DNA of 64,000 bases from Sulfomarinibacter sp963733915 (lineage in GTDB: Bacteria > Acidobacteriota > Thermoanaerobaculia > Thermoanaerobaculales > Sulfomarinibacteraceae): positions 682,001 to 746,000 of the forward strand of contig CAVTEP010000006.1 in assembly GCA_963733915.1 (NCBI GenBank), read 5' to 3'. Position numbers and translations under genes: made by a program. Position 1 is the stretch's first letter. Each line of letters begins with the position of its first letter. Under the pieces are notes generated by a model. It did not search any database and had not been told where the DNA came from. It saw only the letters and a program-made list of their open reading frames with translations. Below are positions 29,674 through 38,599 of the stretch, in pieces.

Positions 29674-30536
29674 CGGCACCTGAACTCATGAGCGGGGGCG
29701 CGAACGGAGAGGTCCGCTCGCCCCATTCCCATCTACGACTCGGCAGCCGTTCACGGACCGATGCGCGAATCCCTGCACGAGCTCATTCGATACAAGGACC
29801 TCCTTCGCCTGTTGGTTGCCACCAACATCAAATCCCGTTACAAACGTTCGGTGCTCGGGATGGCGTGACATTGCTCAATCCGCTGCTGATGATGATTGTC
29901 ATGACCATCGCCTTTTCAACGATCTTCAGGTTCTCGGTCCCGAACTACCCGGTGTACGTTCTGAGCGCGTTGGTTCTGTGGCAGTTCTTTTCCCAGACGA
30001 CCACCCATGCGATGAACCAGCTCGCATGGGGGAACAACCTTCTGCAGAAGGTGTATGTCCCCGCGGTGGTTTTTCCAGTGTCGGCGGTGGGGACCGAACT
30101 CGTAAATCTCGGTCTTTCAGTCGTCCCGTTGGCGATCATCATGCTAGTGATGCGCCACCCGTTCACCTGGGCCCTCGTATGGATTCCGGCGTCGGTTTTT
30201 CTCATCTCGCTGTTCTGCATCGGGCTCGGTCTTCTGGTGTCGATTATCGCGGTATTCTTTTCCGATTTTGTGCAGATGTATGGGGTGATGCTCCAAGCCT
30301 GGTTTTATCTCACTCCGGTGTTTTACCCGGAGACCATCCTCCCCGAAAGGTTCTTGTGGATCGTCAAGCTGAACCCGATGTATCACTTTATGCGCAGCTG
30401 GCGGGAACCGATCTTCCTCGGCACGCTGCCACCGAAAGAATCGGTGCTCGTGTGCTTGGCGTGGGCGTTTGGTACGCTGTTTCTCGGATGGTGGGTGTTC
30501 TCTCGAAAAGCACACGAGTTCGCGTTGAGGGCCTGA
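29670..30536 (+). CDS. ABC-2 polysaccharide export permease (Wzm-like)
   Basis: Membrane subunit of a polysaccharide/O-antigen ABC exporter, about 288 residues with six helices. Recognisable segments are LLNPLLMMIVMTIAFSTIF, the YVPAVVFPVSAVGTELVNLG loop and AWFYLTPVFYPETILPER, typical of ABC-2 permeases of the TagG/KpsM/Wzm type. The N-terminal 60 residues are in the wrong frame in places: SLHELIRYKDLLRLLVATN and IKSRYKRSVLGMA lie in another frame, so about two indels fall in 29720-29870. The start overlaps the upstream glycosyltransferase stop. The ATPase gene follows one base later. Confidence 0.87.
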   Translation: MTAPELMSGGANGEVRSPHSHLRLGSRSRTDARIPARAHSIQGPPSPVGCHQHQIPLQTFGARDGVTLLNPLLMMIVMTIAFSTIFRFSVPNYPVYVLSALVLWQFFSQTTTHAMNQLAWGNNLLQKVYVPAVVFPVSAVGTELVNLGLSVVPLAIIMLVMRHPFTWALVWIPASVFLISLFCIGLGLLVSIIAVFFSDFVQMYGVMLQAWFYLTPVFYPETILPERFLWIVKLNPMYHFMRSWREPIFLGTLPPKESVLVCLAWAFGTLFLGWWVFSRKAHEFALRA

Positions 30537-30537
30537 G

Positions 30538-31257
30538 ATGAGCGAATCCGGCGTCAGTTCCGCCGCGGTCCAGGTGGAGAATGTCTCCCTGTGCTATCGC
30601 GTGGCCCAGGAAAAGGTCCCATCGGTCAAGGAGTACGTGATCCGCCGCATCAAGCGCAATCTCGTTTTCTCCGACTTCTGGGCGCTGCGAGACGTTTCGT
30701 TCGAGGTCCAGCCGGGCGAGGTTTTCGGGATCATCGGTCGAAACGGCGCCGGAAAAACCACGCTCCTCCGGGTCATTGCTCGCGTGCTCCGTCCGAGCGC
30801 CGGGAGGGTCGTCGTGCGAGGCCTCACCGCCCCTCTTCTCGGTCTCGGCTTGGGTTTCAACTACGAGCTCACCGGTCGGGAGAACATATTTCTCGGCGGT
30901 GCGACGCTTGGGTTCTCGTACCGTGAAATGCAGAAGAGGTTCGATCGCATCGTCGACTTCTCCGGTCTCCGGGACTTCATCGATGCCCCGTTCCGGACCT
31001 ATTCATCCGGGATGGGGGCACGTCTGGGTTTTGCTGTTGCCACCGACGTTCAGCCGGATGTGCTGCTCATGGACGAGGTCATGGCGGTAGGTGATATCGA
31101 GTTCAGCGAAAAGTGTAAGGAACGGATTTCCGAATTCCGAAGAAATGGTGCGACGACTCTCATGGTCTCCCATAGTCTCCAGACCATCCTCGAACCCTGC
31201 GATCGAGCAGTGCTGCTGACCAAGGGAGAAACGGTCATTACCCGGTTCTCCAGATGA
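30538..31257 (+). CDS. ABC polysaccharide export ATPase (Wzt-like)
   Basis: Nucleotide-binding partner of the preceding permease, together exporting a lipid-linked glycan. Walker A GRNGAGKTT (near residue 68), signature TYSSGMGARL (near 155), Walker B LLMDEVMAVGD and the switch His (VSHSLQTIL) are all present. The family-specific VEVQPGEVFGIIGRNG and GRENIFLGG motifs place it in the TagH/Wzt group. The frame stops at 31257, but the expected end (PDEVVKRYKEGF) continues in another frame to about 31310, so an indel truncates the last 15-25 residues. Confidence 0.9.
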   Translation: MSESGVSSAAVQVENVSLCYRVAQEKVPSVKEYVIRRIKRNLVFSDFWALRDVSFEVQPGEVFGIIGRNGAGKTTLLRVIARVLRPSAGRVVVRGLTAPLLGLGLGFNYELTGRENIFLGGATLGFSYREMQKRFDRIVDFSGLRDFIDAPFRTYSSGMGARLGFAVATDVQPDVLLMDEVMAVGDIEFSEKCKERISEFRRNGATTLMVSHSLQTILEPCDRAVLLTKGETVITRFSR

Positions 31258-31505
31258 AGTGGTGAAACGCTACAAGGAAGGGTTTACCCCCCGTCGGCAG
31301 CTACGACAAAGGGATAGGGGCGTGGGCGACGCAGTTGTAGTCGCGTTTCATTCAAGGACTCGATTCGTGACGCGGCCGGCAGAAAGCCGCGAACGCCGCC
31401 CGCAGTAGACACCCCGCCATATGGGAGTGAGGGCCGGGGTTGGAAATGTCAAGCTCGGAGAGCACAAAGTGAGCTCTCGGTTGATGACACCAGAACTTCT
31501 CCGAT

Positions 31506-32280
31506 GTGCCAGATCTGCCGACGATTGTGGTCATTCTCTCTGTTCCACGTACGGGCAGCAATCTCTTTGTCGACCTGCTGAGGTCGATCCGCGGGGTCGA
31601 TGTCCGCGGCGAAGTCCTCGATCCGGCCCACATTCCGGGCCGGCCGGCAGACGCAACGGGAGAGTCGGCCCTTGCGTACGTCCGCGATCTCGTCGCGGGG
31701 CTCAGCTTCCGAACTCGAGCAACGTGGTGCCGCCATTCTGAGTCGCGGATGCATCGGCTTCAAGGCCCACCTGGACCAGCTCGAGGCCTCAGAGATCACG
31801 CCCGACGATCTCCGTCGCACATTGCCGGCGGCCAAGTTCGTTTTGATGCACCGTCGCGACCTCTTCGCCCAGTATGTTTCGGCGCGACGCGCGATGATAA
31901 CCGGCGAGTGGACCTCGCCGCAGGACGGCACGAGCACCGCCATTCCGGGTCGCGTGCAGTTGGAGATCGACGCGGACGCCTTCCGGAGCTACCGCGCCGC
32001 CATTCGCGAGTGGTTCGAGAAGATCGTCGCACTGCCGTGGTACGACTCGGTCCTCAGCGTCGCCTACGAGGACCTGGCGGAGGCGAAGCAGAAGACATTT
32101 GACGAGTTCGTGCTGCCATTCCTCGGCCTCCCTTTATCACCCGTTGTGACGAAGATGAGAAAGCAGATTCACCAACCCCCTTCCGCACTTGTCACGGATT
32201 ACGGGTCGATTGCAGCGATCGTCGAGGAACCGGAGACGATCCTCGATCTGCCACCGGGTTGGCGCCCGGACCCCGGCTGA
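31506..32280 (+). CDS. Stf0-like sulfotransferase, one frameshift
   Basis: PAPS-dependent sulfotransferase of about 257 residues that probably sulfates a surface glycan. The N-terminal 5'-phosphosulfate loop is VPRTGSNLFVDLL. The second half has KFVLMHRRDLFAQYVSARRA, which carries the 3'-phosphate-binding Arg/Ser, and AYEDLAEAKQKTFDEFV. The two halves are in different frames, joined by an indel near 31690-31720. The closest named groups are NodH/Stf0. It lies downstream of the Wzm/Wzt genes; the 248 bases before it hold no gene I can support. Confidence 0.8.
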
Positions 32281-32384
32281 CAACCGGCCGCCGCCCCCGT
32301 ATTGTCGTATTGGATTTCTTGTGGTCGAGACAGCAGGTATGGAGGAGGCACCTTCGGCAGCGTGATCACGGGTTGGCTTTTCTG

Positions 32385-32510
32385 ACCCGCCCACACCGCC
32401 TTGTTAACGTCACGTCTCACGATGACGTCCCAGAAGGTGATCCGCAACTCGTTAGCAAAAGCCATTTGATTGTTGCGTTTCGCCTCGTCGCTGTGTTGAT
32501 GGTTGTCGCT
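32385..32510 (+). repeat. Direct repeat A in glycan locus
   Basis: About 125 bp resembling 34025-34145. The centre, CACCGCCTTGTTAACGTCAC (from about 32397) and on to GATGACGTCC, is identical in both copies; the flanks diverge. It spans the 3' tail of a lost upstream paralogue and the 5' end of the SGNH gene. Confidence 0.75.
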
Positions 32511-34081
32511 GTTGCACTCGCAGGTGCCTGTGGTGTCCTCTGGTTCCGCCTTCGGGGTGCGATCGATCGCGACGCGTTGATTGACCACCCGGAGATACGA
32601 AATGCAGCCGTGGCGGAGTTGGTGGAACGCGCCCGAGGTATCTGGGACAGTCATCCGGACCCTGACGTGGGACGCGTTTTGTTGCCGAAGCTCGAAGGCC
32701 GGAAAATAGCAGGGACAGATACTCATTCCAACGCCTATGGGATTCGGGAACGCCCCTTCGAGGTCCCCAAGCCGCCGGGAAATTTCTCGCACGATCATCC
32801 TGGGGGATTCCTTCATCTTTGGCGCCGGCGTCAAAATGGAAGAACGATGCGGGGTGTATCTGGAATACATGTTACGCGAGCGGGTGAAGCGCGAAACCCC
32901 TCCGAATAGAAGTGCTCAACATTGGCATGGGGAGCTGGAATATTCGGGCTGAGACGGCCTACGTGCGACGCAACCTGGCAAATTTTCGGCGGCTTCTTGG
33001 TGGTCCAGGTGCTGGTGAGCAACGATATCGACGACTCCGGCACGGTACGTGGCTTTGGCGGTGTGGCAAGCTTCACCTCCCAAAGGCCTGAACCACGACG
33101 TTTCGCACGTTCTGGCCCATCAGATGGCTTGAAACTCGGTTTTCGGCAGCCAAACCACCTGAATCACGCCCTCGGTTACGAGAGCCGCAGGCGCTTTCAG
33201 GAAGCTCAAGAGGATCTCCTCCGTACTTGGAGACGCGGTGGAGCGATACGGGAGCTCGCTTCCTGGTGGTGCTCAGCTGGCAGGATGCTCCGGAGATCGC
33301 GGGACCTCTGCTTCTGGGAGAATTGCCGGCAGCCTGGGTGACCTCCTTGCCCCAAAGCTTCCGGGTGGACAGCAGGTACCGCATCTCGGCGTCGGATCCT
33401 CACTGGAACCCCGCGGGGCACGAGCGGGCGGCCCAGTTCCTCTACGGTGCGATCACGGCCCGCGACCTGCTGCCCGACCTTGGCCTGGAGCCGTGGCCGG
33501 AGGCGGCGAACTTGTTCGAGGCGATGCAACTGGAGGGTATGAACGAAGCGGATCCCCATCGCCCTGTGGATTCGACACAATTCGCCCACGAGGTCACGGC
33601 GCGGGTGGACATGACAAAACTGAATGAATCCACGGCACGGCAGATCCATGGAGGAATCCATGGGGATGGCACTGTTGCCCCGTACGCGGCACTCGTGTTG
33701 AAACGCAACACCCAGAGCCGCTTGCACCTGGTCGGGCAGACTTTGGGGAAGGCAGAACTGGAGGGAGTGAAGGTCAAGGTCTATGCCGACGAGATTCTCC
33801 TGGACACGATGGTGCTGCCGCGCTTCGGAGCCCTCGACCGAACCATCCCCCTTCCGGCTGCAATCCTCCAGCGCCCGACCTTCGACGTTCGTTTCGCCGC
33901 CGAAGATTTCGCCTACCAGGGCGACGTCTTGCGGCTCTGTGGAGTGTTTCGTCTGCTGGTGGCGGAAGTCCTGCCGCAAGCCCGGCAGTGGTCCCGTTTC
34001 GCATTGGTTCGCTCTTTGCTTGGCTTGACCCGCCGACACCGCCTTGTTAACGTCACGTCTCACGATGACGTCCAAAGGTGA
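32422..34081 (+). pseudogene. Membrane-anchored SGNH/GDSL hydrolase-like protein, frameshifted
   Basis: Protein of about 545 residues when read across frames. An N-terminal helix (FRLVAVLMVVAVALAGACG) anchors it. The SGNH block I motif is IILGDSFIFGAGV near 32800, and block V is DPHWNPAGHE near 33396. A C-terminal beta-rich part (YAALVLKRNTQSRLHLVGQ, VKVYADEILLDT) ends near 34081. Such proteins are esterases or O-acetyltransferases on glycans. Four or so indels break the gene between 32425 and 33240. The precise start is unclear because the ATG at 32422 is out of frame with the anchor. Confidence 0.6.
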
Positions 34082-34145
34082 TCCGCAAACCGTTGTCAAA
34101 AGGCAGTTGACTGTTGCGTTTCTCATCGTTGTCGTGTTGATGATG
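34025..34145 (+). repeat. Direct repeat B in glycan locus
   Basis: Partner of 32385-32510. ATG 34063 here begins a frame matching the N-terminus of the SGNH gene (GDPQTVVKRQLTVAFLIVVVL), but the similarity ends after about 30 residues. This looks like a remnant of a second paralogue whose body has been replaced. Confidence 0.7.
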
Positions 34146-34193
34146 CAACGGTCTCTCCGGTACGGGCAATCCGCTAGTAGAGGAAGGCGGGCT

Positions 34194-34740
34194 GTGAAGA
34201 GGAGGAATCTGAAGTCGACTGGAGGGCCGAGGACGGCGGAACAGCGCGCCGGAATTGTGCTCGCAATCTTGCGCGAGGATTTGTCACTCGAAGAAGCGGC
34301 CCGGCTGTACGACGTACCTCAGGAAACGATCGTCGAGTGGCGCGAGGAGTTTTGCTCAGGCTCGAGCGCTCGAAGAGGACCGGCTCGGAAGCGACGGGTG
34401 TCGGATCACCCGACGATGATGAGGAGCCGCGAGGCGATCTCCCGGGAGCCGCGCGAGTCGTCGGCGGGAACGGTGTTCAGGCGGAGCCTCAGCAACTCGC
34501 GCTGGAATCCCTCGAGAGCCAACGAATCCAGCTTGAACACGAACGAGACACCTTGATGGCTCGTAACGTCGAGCTGGCCCAGGAGCTTCAGGTACTTCGC
34601 CAGTCGACCGGCGTGCGACTTGTGGTGTTTACTGGAGAGTTCTCGAGCATCTGGCGCCACTCGGCAGCAGGCGTCGGCAGTTGGTGCAGAGTTTTCACGC
34701 TCTGGCACGCCGGCTCGTCAAGGGCCCACCGGCCCAATAA
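34194..34740 (+). CDS. HTH plus coiled-coil protein, frameshifted
   Basis: A protein of about 180 residues of unknown role. The GTG at 34194 follows AGGAAGG. Residues 10-50 form a transposase-type helix-turn-helix (EEAARLYDVPQETIVEWREEF). An acidic linker follows, then a coiled coil (QRIQLEHERDTLMARNVEL). An indel near 34350 separates the parts, and the C-terminus is uncertain (TAA at 34738). HTH modules of this sort occur at the start of IS transposases, but no DDE domain follows, so it is either an IS relic or a small DNA-binding protein. Confidence 0.45.
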
Positions 34741-34745
34741 TCGAG

Positions 34746-35944
34746 ATGTGCCGTTCCAGGCCCGGGGCCATCAAGACTGTCGACGCCGCGGACGGTCGCG
34801 AGGAGTTTCGCCTCGATTTCGGCCGCTTCGTTGCCTGGGTACAGACGTCCGAGGCACCCACGTCTGTCGTGGTCCTCGCCGGCACACCACTTTCGGAGAG
34901 CGAGGGCCAGCGACCTACCCAGCTCGTCCTCGAGCTGGCGAATCGAGGCATTCCAGTCCTCTACGTCTATTGGCGCTGGTCGGTCAACACGTGGTGTCCT
35001 CAAGATCGGATCGACGACGGCATTCTGCAGATGCCGATCGACGTGTTCCTCGAGGATTTCGAGGCCACGCTGCATGCAGTCGAAACACGCTCCCCGATCG
35101 CGATGGTCGAGTTCCGCATCCGAGCTTTTTCACGGTGATTGCGGAAATGAACGGCAGAGGATCGATCACCGTTTATGACGTTCTCGACGACTGGGCCGAG
35201 TTCCACCGCGTCGGACAGGCGGCGTGGTACTCGGAGGCGTTCGAGAGCATCTCTTGCATACCGTCGATGCCGTCTTCACCGTCAACGGACACCTCGCAGC
35301 GACGATAGCGAGACGCGGGCACGACGATGTCTCGGTCAATTCGAACGGGCTCCGCACCGGCATCGAGTGTTTCGATCAGGCCGCGTCCCTCGATCGCGGC
35401 GAGGTGACCGCCGGCTACTTCGGGTATCTCAGCGACGCCTGGTTCGACTGGAATCTCGTCGTCAAAGCGGCCGAGCTTCGCCCGGGGTGGAGGTGCTACC
35501 TCATCGGCTATGGAGAGGATGCCCGCCACCTCGACGATCTACCGCCCAACGTCGTTTTTCTCGGCAAGATGCCCCAACGAGATCTGGCGCGCTACGCGGC
35601 GAACTGGGATGTCGCAATCGTGCCTTTCAAGGAGAGCGAGCTTGCCGCCGGCGCCGATCCGATCAAAATCTACGAGTATCTGGCAATGGGACTCCCTGTC
35701 GTTGTGACCGGCGTCTTCGGTCCGCCGGGCGCCGAGGCATGGGTTCACCGTGCGACCACGGTCGACGAGTTCGCTTCCCTGCTCGAGACGGCGGCCGCAG
35801 CGACGGCGGCGGATCGAAACGAGGGCCGGTGCTTTGCCGAGGGGTTGCACCTGGTCAGCCCGTCTCGACGATCTTCTGTCGCGACTCGATGCGGGCGAGC
35901 AGCGGGTTGGGGTCAAGCGGCAGCTCTTTCGGGGACTGCCATGA
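34746..35944 (+). pseudogene. GT4-like glycosyltransferase, frameshifted
   Basis: About 398 residues when two or three indels (near 35125, 35250 and 35850) are corrected. A GT-B fold is indicated by SVVVLAGTPLSESEG, GIPVLYVYWRW, TVYDVLDDWAEFHRVG, VDAVFTVNGHLAATIARRG, TAGYFGYLSDAWFDWNL and the donor-binding loop DPIKIYEYLAMGLPVVV. It resembles the N-terminal domain of the 27.3-kb glycosyltransferase, so the two may be paralogues. The stop overlaps the next start (ATGA at 35941). Confidence 0.65.
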
Positions 35945-37020
35945 AGACGCTGTTCATCTACAAATACCTGACCGCCGGCGGCGGTTCGAATCGGTGATCC
36001 GTGCGCGCCTCGACGGCCTCCCGGCGTTCGGAATCGAAGCCCACGCCTGGTTCCTGATGGATCTGGCGGCAGGGCGTTGTTCAGCGACTGCGATCACCTG
36101 GTGCAGGTCGGCGATGTCGGCGAGTTGCGGCGGCGTATCTCGACCGGGAGAGCTTTGATCTCGTATCGACGATAGACACCGAGGAGATCTTTCCACTGTG
36201 GCGGCAGGACCCGAACCTGCCGCCGCTGGTCGTCGAGGCGCATTCCGCCTACAGCCACGGTTCGGCCTATCTCAAGGAACTCGGAGATCTGGTCCCGGCC
36301 GCACTGCTGACGCCGTCTCAAGCCCATGCCGACTCGGTTCTTGGTCTGTTGCCGGACGGAATCCCGGTGCGAGTCGCGGCGAAACCCGCTTCGAGGCTCG
36401 TTTCTCGCGCCACTTGATCCATTCGAGCCGAAACCCTCGCGCGACCAGTGCTCGCGTGGGTGGCGCCTTGACAGCCTCAAGGATTGGAGATTGTTCCTCG
36501 AGATTGGCCGCGCCTGCCGGGACAAGGGCCTTGACCTGGACCTCTGGATGGTGGGCCGGGATATCGAGGCCGCGACAGTCGATCACCTCCGGAAGTCAGC
36601 CGAGTCCCTCGGGGTCTTCGATGCCTTGCGTTGGTTTCGCGGACTCCCCTACCATGTCATGCCACGCTTTTTCGACGCGGTGCTCGCCTCCGGCGGAGTC
36701 ACCCTGTCGACGTCGAAGGCCGAATCGTTTGGCCTGGTCGTCGCCGAATCGTTGGCGCGAGGCTGTCCTGCAGTGGCACCGCACATCCAGGCCTTCGAGA
36801 ACCTCCTCGGCCCTGTGGCGGACCGTGTCTGTACCCGCGCAGGGAGCCCGACCGCGCCCGACGGTGCATCGAGACACTGATGGACGACGCCGGGGAACGA
36901 GCGCGGATATCTCAATGGGGTCGCCGGATGGTCGAGGATCGGTTCTCCCCTGCCGTGACCCTGGCCCAACTCGCGTCCGCCCTCGAGGACGCGGCCTCTG
37001 ACGCAAAGAGGCCGCTCTGA
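35941..37020 (+). pseudogene. GT4 glycosyltransferase, frameshifted
   Basis: About 358 residues across frames. The N-terminus MKTLFIYKYLTAGG and the HAHWFL-like strand (here IEAHAWFLMDL) belong to the GT-B acceptor domain. The donor domain includes WVGRLDSLKDWRLFLEIG, WMVGRDIEAATVDHL, and STSKAESFGLVVAESLARG, the E(x7)E motif that binds the nucleotide sugar. Indels occur near 35985, 36085, 36390, 36450 and 36840. The gene overlaps the upstream glycosyltransferase, indicating one operon with it and with the sulfatase-like gene five bases downstream. Confidence 0.7.
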
Positions 37021-37025
37021 TAGAG

Positions 37026-38539
37026 TTGCGGCGTGTTGGCCAAACAAGAGTCGCGTGCAATCTCGAACGGGGCCGAAGATCACGGGTGCACCGGCCAATC
37101 CTGTCGGCGACTCTGTTGGCTGTCGTTGTATCCCTTTCGATCTTCCCCCGACGGGGTGTCGGCCAGTTCCACCCGACGTTAAGGAGTCCCGTTGACCTCG
37201 GCGGCGTGCCGCCCGAACGCCCCAACATCCTGCTCGTCACTCTCTGCTCGTTCCGGTACAACCGCCTGGGCACCTCCCGGCAGTACCCGCGTGACCTGAC
37301 CCCGTTTCTTGACAACCTCGCGGCGGGGGGCGCGTTCTTCGAAAACGCCGTCAGCTCGGCGTGCTGGACCAAGCCGTCGACGGCCAGCCTGCTCACCGGC
37401 ACGACACCCGGCGTCCACCGCATGACCGACTACTACGAGGTAGCTGACATTCTCTCCGGAAAGGTCACGCCAAAAAGGAGAATGCCGCCCGGCGTGGTCA
37501 CGTTGGCCGAGCTGCTCTCGAAGGCCGGCTACCGCACGGCGAGCCGGGTCAACAACGTCCACGCGGGCGAGTACTTCGACGTGACGCGCGGATTTCAGGA
37601 TCGCCGGACTGACAACACGGTGACAACCGGCGCGTTGCTCGACGATTTCGAGCTGTGGCTCGAGAAATCCGACAACTCCAAACCGTTCTTCTTTCTGCTC
37701 TTCACGCTCGACGCACACACCCCCTACGACCCGGCATTCGAGTGGTACTCGCCCCTCGCCCGGCGAACGCCCGGTGTGTCGAGCGACGACTATCCGACAT
37801 TCCGGACCGGCGTGTATCGAGATGTGATGACGATCCTGAACGACGACGACCCCTGTTGGCCGGAGCCCATGCGTCGTGATTGGATCGACCTCTATGATGC
37901 CGAGATCGCCCAGCTCGATGCAGCGCTCGCACGGATCCCGGACATTCTCGCCGGCGCCGGGCTCCTCGACGACACGGTCATCATCGTCACGGCAGACCAC
38001 GGCGAGCGATTCTTCGAGCACGGCCGGGTCGACCACGGGTGGTTCCCCGACCAGCCGGTGCTGCACGTGCCGCTGATCCTGGCCGGCCCCGACATCCCAC
38101 ACGGCGCCCGGGTGCCACAGGTGGTCCGCAGCATCGACATCTACCCGACGGTTGCGGCTATTGCCGGCGTCGACCCCCCGGCGACCGTGCAGGGAATCAA
38201 TCTGCTGCCGATCCTGCAGGACCCTGATCGAGATTCCCGAGCCTCAGCGCGCTCTCCTACGGCCGTGACCGGACCCTTGCCCTGCGGCGGGACGCACACA
38301 CGCTGCGCTACGACGGAGCTACCGGCGACGCCCGGCTGTATGACGTCGAAAGTGACTACCTCGAAGACTTCGATCTCGCGACGACCTCACCGGAGCTGAC
38401 CCAGCGGTTGCTCGACGAGCTGCACGAACTGCTGCGACGCGAGATCGCCCTGCAGGCGCTGGTCGGTGAGAACGAGGAGGTCGAGCTCGACGGCGAGATC
38501 CTCGAGGAGCTGCGGGCGCTCGGCTATCTACGGGAATAG
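37026..38539 (+). CDS. Sulfatase-like protein lacking key catalytic residues, one frameshift
   Basis: Alkaline-phosphatase-superfamily protein of about 504 residues with an N-terminal hydrophobic anchor (ATLLAVVVSLSIF). The fold motifs are clear: RPNILLVTL, LTPFLDNLAAGGAFFENA, SLLTGTTPGVH, TVIIVTADHGERFFEHG and VPLILAGPDI. However, the usual DTLRxD metal strand reads LCSFRYN, and the CxPSR nucleophile site reads TKPST, so the formylglycine cysteine, the Arg and an Asp ligand are absent. It may be a Thr-nucleophile phosphotransferase or a pseudoenzyme. The end is in another frame (LYDVESDYLEDFDLATTSP to LGYLRE), with an indel near 38235-38260. The start is a TTG. Confidence 0.75.
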
Positions 38540-38599
38540 CCGTCGCGCCGCACGATCTGCGAGGTCGCGCCGTCGATTCGCAGCTTGCGCGTTCAGTGC

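Noticed and set aside
34194..34740. Complete insertion sequence
   Set aside because: Only an HTH is present; there is no DDE domain, no terminal inverted repeats and no target duplication.
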